Assembly (NCBI RefSeq): GCF_048544455.1
Contig: NC_133537.1
Location: forward strand, 151,134,058 to 151,198,057
DNA: 64,000 nt
Source: Silene latifolia
Lineage: Eukaryota > Streptophyta > Magnoliopsida > Caryophyllales > Caryophyllaceae
Direction: 5' to 3'
Shown here one piece after another: positions 12,901-23,157 of the stretch. The position numbers and the translations under genes are program-made. The number at the start of each line of letters is the position of its first letter. The stretch's first letter is position 1. The notes under the pieces were generated by a model. That model saw only the letters and a program-made list of their open reading frames with translations, was not told the DNA's origin and ran no database searches.

Positions 12901-15900
12901 ATATTCCACGTTTCAAAAATCACTTTTATGTCTTATTAAATAGATACGAGGTTTTCATATCTACTTAATATTACGGTAAAAGTAACCAAGTATGTATATT
13001 ACCAACTATCGGCCTTACACATCCGTATGTATATGGTCAATCACCTCACTATTGTGTTTCTTTCTACAAAAGAAAACATAATACATGAACACATACCATA
13101 AGACTCACAATCAAATGGTTGTTCAATGTACTTTTTGTTTACTCGTTTGAAACGAATTTACTTGAGGTTTGATCAATTCGGTTCACCGGAATAGAGACTT
13201 TAAAATCTACAAGATAGTATAACATTTAGTTTTCGTGAAGAATGTAAAATTCCTCTAATTTAAGTGGTCTAAATCAACCACCAAGTTATCATAGGAGTAG
13301 GTACAACAATTTGTTTTAAATCACATAAGTGATGCCTTCTATGTATAAACATAGATAATTACATTCTTTTAAAACCAAATTTAGGTACATTTGTCCCCAT
13401 CGAAATCATTGCTAATCTAGCACCATTTCGATACATAATGTCCTATGCTAGACGTCTTACGTTTTATCAATTCATGTAAACTTCTTTACAAAGAAATGAC
13501 CCGTGCTTGGTATCTCATACCAAGATAGTGGAACTAGCCTATCCATTGAGTAGATGTCTCTTTCAACTTTGTTCTATGGCATACATCTAGGGTTGATTCT
13601 TCTTAACTCCCACTCACTTTCACATTCCTCTTTGCTTCAATCAAGCAAAAATGAATCTCATGAAGACCTATCTTCATGTCATTCGTAATATTTTATACAC
13701 TTAGTAAGAGTGAATTACTATAAAGTGAGTGCAACATGTGGCAAAATCTCAACTTCTTGCGAAATTGGACTACCTAACTGTTCAATTGTTATCATATGCC
13801 TAAACTCTTTTGCGCATAAATAATTGATTTGGCCTTTTTCGAAGTGAGCCATTTGACGGTATCATATTGGAGTATTCTTTGTGTTTTTGAAAACTCTTTT
13901 CGCAAACATTTAAATTACTCTTGAGTAATTAAAATTAATATGTCATCATCATGACGGAGGTGTCACTTTTGAAATCAAGACTCTCTTGATAAAATTTGAC
14001 TCCCTTTTAAACTCGTAATATGAGTTTGCAACATGAAAACCCCTTTTTAAATATGTATGGATGTTAAGTTGTATAATAATCGCAATAATTGTTGTAAGCT
14101 TATGTAGGTGAATTAGTAAATCATGTTACCAATCATTGCTACCGAATTATTTCAAAGAAACCGCTTCCTATGAAGGAACGAAACGAGTATCATAATAAAT
14201 AGAGGATGAAAGGAGGATGAAGTGCGCGATTTCATAGTAAATACATTAATGAAAAAGAATGAAAAATAGGAAAAATTAACATTCAATGTTTTTAAAAATA
14301 CTTGTGAAAAACATGTTCAACAAGTTTTAGCATTTATATAATGACCTCCCACTAAATTATATAAATTATTCCAAGACCCAAATATTAAATAAAAATGAGC
14401 ATCGCTTGGGCGAAACATCCCATAATTGCGTAAATTCGTTAAGTCACGTTGACTAAATCTACCTCTAGAACTCTTGGTCGACGAATTTCCTCAAATTCAT
14501 CTACTAGCCCCGGAACACAAGACCGTCTTATATCCCGTTGAGTCCAACCAACTTTGGCGCGTGATAACCGTTTACCACCCTACTTACTCAAGGTAAAAAG
14601 AGAACACCCCGCTTGGGCGAGCGTGGCTCTAATGAACAAGAGATTCATAGGTGTTACTAATTGGTAAGGCTAATCTCAATTTTAGTTATGTGAGAGATCT
14701 TGTCAATTTAGTCATAAATTCCTTATAAGTGAATTAATTCGGTGAATATAAATGACGTGAATTGACAACCGCGAAAATAAAAATGCATGTGAATGGCGAT
14801 TTTGGCATGCGCGAAAATAAAACAAGCAAACATGTAAGCATATGAATAAATCCTAGTATGGCCACCTAGTTAATAAAAATAAGTCTATTACATTTAGGAA
14901 ACCAACTCCTTGGTACCTTGCCTCTTCATTCCATAAGTGGCTCTTTCTTGTGGGATTTGGAACACCTTCCAAAAATAGACTCCGTCTTGTTGTAATCCGT
15001 CTTTTGGAAACGCCGGTAAAAATAACTATTACAAATGAATTACATAGCTATTCCTATTATACATTAATTAATAAAACTAAACAAAACTATTATTTAATTA
15101 CAAACCGACGACACGAGATCGTATTTAATTACAAACAAATCGATATTCCCATTCATTTCGGGTAATAACGATTAAAATTAACTAGGCCATACTAGGTACA
15201 ACAAGATAAATACTTTAAATAAATGTCAATCATTCATTCAACTTAAATAAATATGCTTAAAATGCTGTAAAATGATGCCAAAATCGCCATATCTATCATT
15301 CGTTGGTATCCATCTCGATTTTTGTGGATTTAATCGATTTTTAACATGTAAAAATCAATAATCAACTCTTAAATCTCATTTAAGTTCAAAATAATTGTCC
15401 AAACTGTTTTGAACCTCAAAATTAGTCCTCAATAATTTTATGATAAATTATTAGTTTGATTTGGTGATATTTTGCTAATTTAATCGAAAAAATCATAATA
15501 TTTAAGTAAAAATCCAAAATAATTGAAACATTACCCAAAAATTGAAACAAAAACTTTTAGTATTCTGGAACACTTCCAAGAACACCAAAATGTCAGAAAA
15601 ATTGCCCAAAAATTCCGGATAAATTTTATGTAGAAAGATATCGATATTTATCGGTTTTTAACCACTAAAACCAATAAACATCAAAACAAAGTGAAAACAC
15701 ACATGCAAAATCACTTTTGACATTTAAATAATATTCTTAAATTTACATAAATTTATCATGGGCAGAATCAAAAGTTTCGAAATTATGATTAATTAATTTG
15801 ACTTTTATCGACTTTTAAATAAAAAAAACCAATAAACATGCAAAAAATTCGAACCAACCTTCAACCTTTTGCATACAATCATTAGAAAATATGCATAAAC

Positions 15901-16180
15901 TACCATAAAAAATCCATACACCGAATCAACGTTTAAGTAATTTTAGTCAATTTTTAACTAAAATACGGCATTTTGACTCGGTTTTCTACCAAAAAACATT
16001 AAAAATAGCAAAATAACTTCAAAAATCACCAAACAATTCCACAAACCTTTTGGGATCAGTAGGTATGCATGTCCCAAAAATTTCGTGCTAAAACCTCTTC
16101 TAACACAATTTTTGAGTTTTTATAAATTATCACAAAATTCATTAAAATGCTTAAAATCAACATGCAAATTAGAAGCCTAT
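9964..16180 (-). pseudogene. Copia internal region with decayed pol
   Basis: No long frame survives. Two minus-strand fragments are diagnostic. Near 12545-12615 is a stretch reading MTPYEIWIGRVPNLSF, typical of the copia integrase C-terminal side. Near 11335-11425 is YQSFPSECH, followed after a stop by KIIKSILEYLRSTEDLLL, typical of the RT to RNase H transition. Their order (integrase upstream of RT in minus orientation) fits copia rather than gypsy. The stretch about 9964-10560 and the gag side about 13900-16100 hold nothing I can assign; the latter is very AT-rich. Confidence 0.75.
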
Positions 16181-16192
16181 GCTCTGATACCA
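16181..16192 (-). other. Copia primer binding site
   Basis: TGGTATCAGAGC on the minus strand, matching the 3' end of initiator Met tRNA over twelve bases, next to the 5' LTR. Confidence 0.85.
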
Positions 16193-17019
16193 CTTGAAAA
16201 ATAATAGATCCAAATTATACTGTCTAATTAAAAACAAATTATCTCATAATATGTTCATTTAGTGATCTATGTAACATGCATGCAATATAAAAGCATGAAA
16301 ATGAAAGTTTAAGGAAAAACAATTTCGTTACATTGATTTTATGGTAAAATGGGCACAAACTAGTTCACCTTACTAGCTTGTTCTTGAGCTTGTACCAAAT
16401 GGATGATCCTCCTTACAAATCTTCAAAGAGAAGATCTCCTTCTTGCTGCACCCAAGAACTCACCCAAATAATTTTACAAGTATTAACTAGATACTAGTAA
16501 AATTTAACCCTTGATAATATGTTAATGATACTAACTTTCTTAGTATTAAATTTTTGTTTTACTAACAACTTAGTAAAATGATGCTTATTATTTTTAGAGA
16601 GATGTACCAAATTTTTGTTCACGTGCATGAGTGAAAATGAGCTAGCTTACAAAAATGAACAAACAATATGGAGTATATTGTGGAGAAGTGGCGGGTGGAG
16701 TGTATCTAGTGAGGGAGTCCACTTGTTTTAATTTTTGTCCAATCTTATATCACATGCAAGTGATCATAAGATGACTTATGGAAGAAACAACAAGTAAAGT
16801 GAAATGATTATGTCTATAATCATCCACTACACTCTATTTACACGGTCTAATGTCCCATTTACGGGTCCATTTTGGTTCTTATATTTATCGCACAAATACG
16901 TGTAAATTTTATTTAAACATCGTATCATGCTTAAATACATCCAATTAACTTCGTCTAAATCACTCCGTAAATATATGTGTACCGCTACACATATAGTTTA
17001 CGTACCAACTAGTGTAACA

Positions 17020-17037
17020 CCCGTGAAAATTCACGGG
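17020..17037 (-). other. Helitron 3' terminal hairpin
   Basis: CCCGTGAAAATTCACGGG forms an eight-base-pair stem with a two-base centre, seven bases from the terminal CTAG. Confidence 0.9.
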
Positions 17038-17854
17038 ATTGTTTTTAAAATTTTTTTAAATAAAATTATTTACAAAATTTGTAAAATGAATATTACAATT
17101 ATGATAGTTGACATCCCGCTTTGTGTTTCTCAACATCGTTAATGGTGGAGCACGTCGTATGATAAATTGTTGTATTAACACGAGTTTCAATGTTGTATTT
17201 GTAATTTCTTGTTTGTGTTACTTGGTATATCAACTTTGTGCTTTTAAGTTATAATAATAATGAGCATCTTAAAATTGGATATCTACGTATTCTTACAAAT
17301 TGAGTAAATAATTTAATTTAAAAAATTAACTTTGTGTTACTCTTGTTTGTCCTAATTCACCAAGGTTCAATTGCATTAAGATAATACTCGTATTTTTTGT
17401 TGACTTAAATAATACCGAACATCATATGTTATTGCTTTTGACAAATTTCATTACCAGATAAGAACTCCAAACCAAATCGTATATCTAATCATCTAAACCG
17501 ATTCAAATCCGTTTCGAGAAATAAGTTGGATTGGATATATACGTATTCGAATTTTTCAGATATCAGATCCAATGTTCATACTCATCATGTTCCCTTCAAC
17601 CACCATGGCCCCGGGTCTCTGCCTTCAACCACCATCTTTAAGAAGGATCCCCCAAATACTTTAAGCATTTCTTCTTAGAACAATAGCATAGTAGCAGACT
17701 TGCAATTTGGACACATAAAAGCAAGTTGTTCGTTTCCTGGTGGATAGAACATAGTTTGGACACATAAAGTAACTTATCAGCCTTAACTTCTTTTTGCCAA
17801 ATTATATTTCTGAAGAAGAAAATAAATGAGCAGGTCGGAGCTATAGATACTTAC

Positions 17855-18001
17855 TTTGTCCCAAGTCACAGGTTGTTTTTGAGTCTCCCTGAACCCACTC
17901 GACATTGGAGAATCAAGTAAGTGAATCAAGAATTCCAGACACATGAACTCACCTCTAATACCAATCTGTACAAAATCAAGGAATTTCAGAACTCCCTCCA
18001 T
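17855..18001 (-). pseudogene. Possible captured exon in the Helitron
   Basis: A short minus-strand frame of about 49 codons ends at a consensus splice donor, AAAG then GTAAGTATC (complement at 17846-17854). The peptide (includes EFMCLEFLIHLL) looks more gene-like than the AT-rich surroundings. I do not recognise it. Helitrons often capture gene fragments, so this is a candidate only. Confidence 0.3.
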
Positions 18002-18073
18002 CTCATCCTATTTGGGGAAGTCAGAAATGATGATATAAAAAATGCGGCCTCAAATCAAATGTGATAAATTTTA

Positions 18074-18165
18074 CTCACTCCGTACAAATCATTTGTTTAC
18101 CTTTTTATATTTTGTTGTCAGAGATATATCAATCAAAGGTAAACCAGTTATTAAGACGGAGGGAG
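18074..18165. mobile_element. Stowaway-type MITE, 92 bp
   Basis: The left end CTCACTCCGTACAAATC and the complement of the right end, CTCCCTCCGTCTTAA, are imperfect terminal inverted repeats that both continue to TTTAC. It is flanked by TA at 18072-18073 and 18166-18167. Stowaway (Tc1/mariner-type) MITEs have CTCCCTCCG ends and TA duplications. Confidence 0.8.
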
Positions 18166-20079
18166 TATATTTTATATCTTCACCAGCGTAAATGGAACAA
18201 ATGCATTCAGAATATGAAAGGCTAGTGTATAAGGAAATTGCAAGGAGAATAACCTTATAGGACCATTTATGCCACGTCAAGTCTCTTTCCTTCATTCAGA
18301 CAACTAAGCAAGACGGGACCAAGAACACCGGCATTCGACATCTCAAAATGTGAGCCAACATTCTGAATTAATAAATAAAAAACATCAAAAATTGCATTGG
18401 TAATATAGAGAATTGATCAAGTTTCCGTTTCTTTAAGCGAAGTGAGAAATAAGTAACGCACCAGAAAGAATAATAGTGAGAAAAGCTCGTCTTTTGTTTG
18501 TTCTTGGTTGTGTGCTTTATCTTTCCCCCAAAAAACTGAAAATGTTCGACAAAATATACAAATGAGAGTCCAAATATATCAATACATCAATTAATCCAAA
18601 ATGTGGAGTACTCACAAATTAAGAGTCTCAAAACATTATACCTAAGAAGGAATCATCTTATACTATTATCACTCTACTTTTCCAATAATATGTGAATATC
18701 CTGCCAAAAATCAACATTTAGAATAATATTATTAGAATGAATGTTCGAGTGATGAAAAATGAAAACTCAAGTATATGACTTTGCTAAATGGATAATTTAA
18801 CAAAGTCTCCCGTCATCAATATACGTGTTAGCTTTGGATAAAATTGCAACATTGCGGCCTGTAGTTATCAAAATTTAGATAAAACATTAGAGGAGAAGAC
18901 ATGGAGACAAAAGCGCTGAACTCTCAGGTAACACGTGTTAGTTTTATTCTTGAGAAGTGGTAACATCGATAGAGCTATTTGCATTGCAATGTGCCTCAAT
19001 AGTCAGTCACCTTATGCAAAAGATGCAGCTAAGGTGCCATAAGACATTTTGGCACGTTGGTAGCGTTGTTGTTTTAACTACTCACCCTACCTAGCTTTTT
19101 AATTAATCATTCCCACATGAAAATTTTGAAAACAAAATGTCATACTTTTACTCAGGAGTGATAGTAACCAAGACATAGTTGCTATCAATAAGATAGAAAT
19201 GTCAGAGAAAATGAAATGCAATAGGAATGAACCATGATCAATCCGACAATCCCCTCTATGTATCTGCCATTTAAAGCAAGTTTTTATTTCACAAAGATGG
19301 TCTCATGTTCCATCCTCCGCCTTACTTGTTCAAGAAAAAAAAATATTAAACAAACACACAAACTTCATTAAATTTCACAAAGATAATATTTAAAAGAAAT
19401 TATTTATGTAAATGAAAAACTTCAGGGACTAACCTCATCACCCCCAGGAACTTGATTGTTCATTCAAAGGCCTCAAACTCGCCAACGATGACAAAATAGC
19501 CAAAGCAATCAATAAACCCAGAAAACAATGAGCAAAAATTCAGTTCTTTACCAAGTAATTAAACTTCAGAAATCACAAAAACCAAACAACAATATTCCCA
19601 ATCCTCAACTAATAATTGCTTAAACATCATAATCAAAGTGTAAAATTTGGGTATTACAGAAAAGAAACAACCTTGTTCTTGATTTTCAAGTGCTATCGGT
19701 AGAGTTTGAACTAAACTATCTTGTTCAGGTCGACCACTACGGTCCACCGTTCAACTTGACCTCTGGTGGTAAGACGATAAATTGATTTGATGTTGCATAG
19801 GTTCGTGAGGGATTATGTTGGATGAGACGATAAATTAATTTGTTCAGTAATAATGGCGAGAGGGAGAAAAGTGTGAGAGACTACGCACACTTTTTTTGGA
19901 AAATAAATTTTTTGTTGGGAGTTGATGCAGAATGCAGTGATAGTGGTGAAGTAATGGACAATTTTACCCTCTGTTTCTCTACTGAAAAATTAATAGGTAA
20001 TTGTACATTGTCATTCTCAAGTAGCATAGAGAATGACAAAGGGTTAGGTTAAAGGTACGTCAGATTTAATTGGACTTTG

Positions 20080-20081
<2 letters not shown>

Positions 20082-20132
<51 letters not shown>
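20082..20132. repeat. Homopolymer run of 51 T
   Basis: Uninterrupted T tract inside the Helitron. It explains a spurious poly-lysine frame on the minus strand. Confidence 0.95.
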
Positions 20133-20136
<4 letters not shown>

Positions 20137-20702
20137 ATGTGGCCATATTGCAAAACCGTGATTGGCTCAAACAAAACTGATTTTGTGAGGTTGAATGTGA
20201 GGGCTGCATTACCTTAATACTCAAAGGAGATTGTGCCACCTCAGCAGTTTTACATTCTTCTTTTATATATATAATGATACTAATCATATTAGTCAACTAG
20301 TACCAATTTAATAATTAACTGCTTAATCATTAATTCCCGTCTCAAATAATTTATTATTCAATTATCGCATAATTAAATAATAATTTCCGTACCTCGAGTT
20401 CACAACTCGAAATCTCTCTTAAAATAATTGACTAACCTTTTAGTCTACAAATCAAGGGACTAAATAAATTGTATCTCATACAATTAATTAGTTGTCTATT
20501 GGGGTTCGTTCCTATAGGTGTGACCGAAAGGGGTCAGTTGATCACCGCCGTCTCACGACAATAACGTCAAACTCTAGTCAGCCAACCGTTTTCGATTTAC
20601 GTTAATCAACTGACGAGGATCAAATAATTAAATATCTAATGATATTCCATTAATGAGATTTATTATGTTAACGCAATATTGTGTAGGACACTTACTCCAA
20701 CA

Positions 20703-20820
20703 CCAACCTTGCCTCATGAACAACCAATGCCTTAGACAATTGTTTTGCTTGAAGAGTTTGTTGCCTTTTTGAAAGTGTCTTCTTTGGGGGTGCCTTGTTA
20801 CCTCCTTTAGTTCTTGCCAT
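20703..20820 (-). pseudogene. ORF1-type protein, N-terminal part
   Basis: From ATG at 20820-20818 the minus strand encodes about 39 residues, basic and starting MARTKGGNKAPPKK, in frame with 7241-8726 once the copia element and one CCAAC are removed. The intact protein would have had about 532 residues, close to the 523 of the plus-strand copies. A basic N-terminus is also seen there (MAPLMNTKGKAKK). Confidence 0.8.
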
Positions 20821-21898
20821 TGTTGATTACACCAAAGAGAGATTGAAATCTTCAATTTTTAGTTATGCCCAAATCGATTTAAGATGAAAGAATGTTGCCT
20901 TGTATCTCAAAAATCGACTCAAAGGTTGAAGATTTTGGTGTTTGAATGAATTGTTGTTGTAAAAGGAGTGATTAATTTTTGTTGCGGGGAAGTTTGGATT
21001 TGATTTTGTTGAATTTGGTTGAGGAAATCTTGTTTTGTTGATGTGGAGGATGAGGAATTTTGGGGTTTTTGTGTTGAGGGTAGTGTTTGAATGAAGAAAA
21101 AATGAAAATGAATGAGGGAGTAAGGGTTTAAAAGGCCCGTTAATTTTGAAAACAGCACAGGGACGAGCGGATTGGGGTCTGGGATGCTCGGATTCTGCAC
21201 GATTTGCTTCAGGAAAAGACGCTATAGGACGAGCGTCTTTGTCCAAAGACGAGCGGATTCCTCAATGTGAGACGAGCGGATTCTTTGGAAGGTGCTCGGA
21301 TTCTGTTACAGGGTGATTCCTTAAATTTCAACAGCATAAAGACGAGCGTCTTCTCTGCAAGACGAGCGTCTTCTATCAGACGAGCAGATTCTTCACTAGG
21401 ACGCTCGGATTTGGTGACAGACCATTTTTTTGAATTCCCCAGCTCAGCCAGACGAGCGTATTGTAGCATTGGACGCTCGGATTCTGCTAGAAGAGCGGAT
21501 TCCCTTATCAAACGCTCGGATTCCTCCCTGTTCACACGGATTCAGGTCCATCCGTGGGTACTGCATAACCCGTGTCATTTTCATTCTTCAATGCTCGTAT
21601 TCTTCATTGTGGGGGCACTACAAAGGCATGAATACCCTAGGCAATTGCTATCCCCACACTAAGTCAAAGCACTACACATCAATGAAATCATAAGTCCCTC
21701 CCTCACTTCTCTCAAAATGATGAATATCTTGATCAAGGCAAAAAAATATAAATCCAAAAATGACAAAAATGCAATGTAAGAATTGAAATGCAAGTTAGGG
21801 AGTTAGAATATTTACAAATGGTGGTTTAGGGAGGAGTCCACCAAACTCTCATCCAATGTGAGATGTCAAGGGGGCATGTTCAAGGTTGTTGATGTTAC
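20821..21898 (-). other. Spacer upstream of ORF1 with GC-rich words
   Basis: No protein is supported. About 21165-21540 is dense in short words of the type GACGAGCGGATTC and GACGCTCGGATT. A TATA-like TTTTAAA on the minus strand lies near 21131, followed by a C/T-rich stretch toward ORF1. The position corresponds to 43807-44588 and 49982-50762 in the plus-strand relatives. Confidence 0.6.
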
Positions 21899-22831
21899 TC
21901 AACACCTTGAAGAAGTAGTCGAAAGCTTGTTCATTGTCATGAAAAGATCCTCAATAGATCTTTGCGCTTGTTGTTCTCCATGATGGTCTTGGTTCATAGC
22001 ATTGCCAATGTAGGGATTGAATATCCCTTCGAACTCATCATCCCAAAGACCGCAAACTTCGTCTACTTGATCATTAAAAATCTCTTGAGTTGATTGAGAC
22101 AACTCTCCTCCTTTCTTGTTTTGGCCAATGAGGCCATCCTCTTCACTTGTCATGGGTGAGCTTTTCAAGCTCTCTTTGTTGTTATTCTCTTGCTCTTTGA
22201 ATGGAGCATCATCGACTTTCTTTTTCCATTGGAATTCCGACTTTTTCCTATCATCCTTCCGGCTATAGTGGTCAACCATAAAGCATGGCTCATGCAAACG
22301 GGGAGCTCTCATGGTCTTGTCAAGATTGAAAGTTATGCTCTCGTCTCCCACTTCTAGAGTAAGATCTCCGTGCTTCACATCTATCACCGCACCCGCGGTG
22401 TGCAAGAAAGGTCTGCCTAGAATGATCAGAATATTGGAGTCTTCTTCCATGTCAACAATGACAAAGTCCATCGGGATGAAAAATTTCCCAACTCTCACGG
22501 GAACATCTTCCCATATCCCTAACGGTGTCTTCGTCGATCTATCGGCCATTTGGAGTGTGATGTTGGTACATTTAAGCTCTCCCATCCCTAGATTTTTACT
22601 AACCGAATACGGCATAACACTCACGCTTGCTCCTAGATCACACAAAGCCTTGTTGATCGTGGTGTCGCCAATGGTACAAGGTATAGAGAAGCTTCCCGGG
22701 TCTTTAAGTTTCGGAGGTGAACTCCCTTGAAGGATTGCACTCCTCACCTTAGTGAAGGCGATAGTTTCAAGCTTCCGGATCGACTTCTTTTTCGTAAGAA
22801 TGTCTTTCATGTACTTTGCATAGGCCGGCAC
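21899..22831 (-). CDS. Athila-type aspartic protease region
   Basis: The frame encodes about 310 residues. Residues near 65-80 read CDLGASVSVMPYSV, the D-x-G-A active-site form of Athila proteases, and a later ILGRPFL matches the second conserved strand. The part after about residue 185 is charged and unrecognised. The frame has no ATG at its left edge (the first codon is GTG), because a one-base deletion near 22860 separates it from the preceding frame. RT should follow in an autonomous element but is absent. Confidence 0.8.
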   Translation of the reverse strand: MPAYAKYMKDILTKKKSIRKLETIAFTKVRSAILQGSSPPKLKDPGSFSIPCTIGDTTINKALCDLGASVSVMPYSVSKNLGMGELKCTNITLQMADRSTKTPLGIWEDVPVRVGKFFIPMDFVIVDMEEDSNILIILGRPFLHTAGAVIDVKHGDLTLEVGDESITFNLDKTMRAPRLHEPCFMVDHYSRKDDRKKSEFQWKKKVDDAPFKEQENNNKESLKSSPMTSEEDGLIGQNKKGGELSQSTQEIFNDQVDEVCGLWDDEFEGIFNPYIGNAMNQDHHGEQQAQRSIEDLFMTMNKLSTTSSRC

Positions 22832-22839
22832 GTGATTGA

Positions 22840-23136
22840 TTAATTCCGTGAAAGGATCGGGACTTCCAAATTCTTCACAATTTCCATAAATTTTTCAAGT
22901 TGGTCATCAAACTTAGGCTTAGCTTGACGACGTGGGAATGGAAGTCTAATCACAATGGGCTCCTTCTCCTTGGCCTTCTCTTCACTTTTCTTTGAAACTT
23001 CTTCTTTTGTTGGCTCTCCTTCCTTGGAGTTTTGCACAACTTCTTCTTTGTCACTAGCTTCCAGAACTTCATCCTCAACTTGCTTCTTTGGTTCATCATA
23101 TCTCGTACCACTCCTCAAGTGAATGGCACTAACCAT
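22840..23136 (-). CDS. Gag to protease linker frame
   Basis: About 98 residues starting at ATG 23136 with SAIHLRSGTRY, a motif that follows gag in Athila polyproteins, then a lysine/glutamate-rich segment and RLPFPRRQAK. It is in the same frame as gag, separated by one TAA at 23160-23158. It ends early because of a probable one-base loss before the protease frame. Confidence 0.7.
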   Translation of the reverse strand: MVSAIHLRSGTRYDEPKKQVEDEVLEASDKEEVVQNSKEGEPTKEEVSKKSEEKAKEKEPIVIRLPFPRRQAKPKFDDQLEKFMEIVKNLEVPILSRN

Positions 23137-23157
23137 TTCATGTCTTGTGGGATTACT

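Larger units (their letters stand above)
17009..20277 (-). mobile_element. Non-autonomous Helitron
   Basis: In minus orientation it begins TCATTATATATAT and ends CTAG, preceded by an 18-base hairpin and TGTTACA. It lies between A (17008) and T (20278) with no target duplication, the hallmark of Helitrons. The sister LTR gives the empty site exactly. Length is 3269 bp. I find no Rep or helicase frame, so it is non-autonomous. It carries a MITE, a 51-T run (20082-20132) and possible captured exon sequence. The rest is AT-rich with no assignable content. Confidence 0.93.
8727..20702 (-). mobile_element. Degenerate Ty1/copia element inserted in ORF1
   Basis: LTRs lie at 8727-9963 and 16192-20702 (about 1240 bp each once the Helitron is removed). 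The target duplication CCAAC is at 8722-8726 and 20703-20707. The primer site reads TGGTATCAGAGC on the minus strand at 16192-16181, the start of the complement of initiator Met tRNA, as in most copia elements. Pol is decayed but recognisable. Removing the element and one CCAAC restores the ORF1 reading frame. Exact LTR ends are ambiguous by a few bases. Confidence 0.9.
16192..20702 (-). repeat. Copia 5' LTR, interrupted by a Helitron
   Basis: The LTR parts are 16192-17008 and 20278-20702 and match 8727-9963 closely. The join is exact when the Helitron is removed. Confidence 0.9.

Noticed and set aside
20066-20296. Minus-strand frame with a long poly-lysine run
   Set aside because: It is the 51-T homopolymer read as AAA codons.
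22311-22730. Plus-strand frame over the protease region
   Set aside because: Antisense shadow of the protease frame, which has clear motifs.
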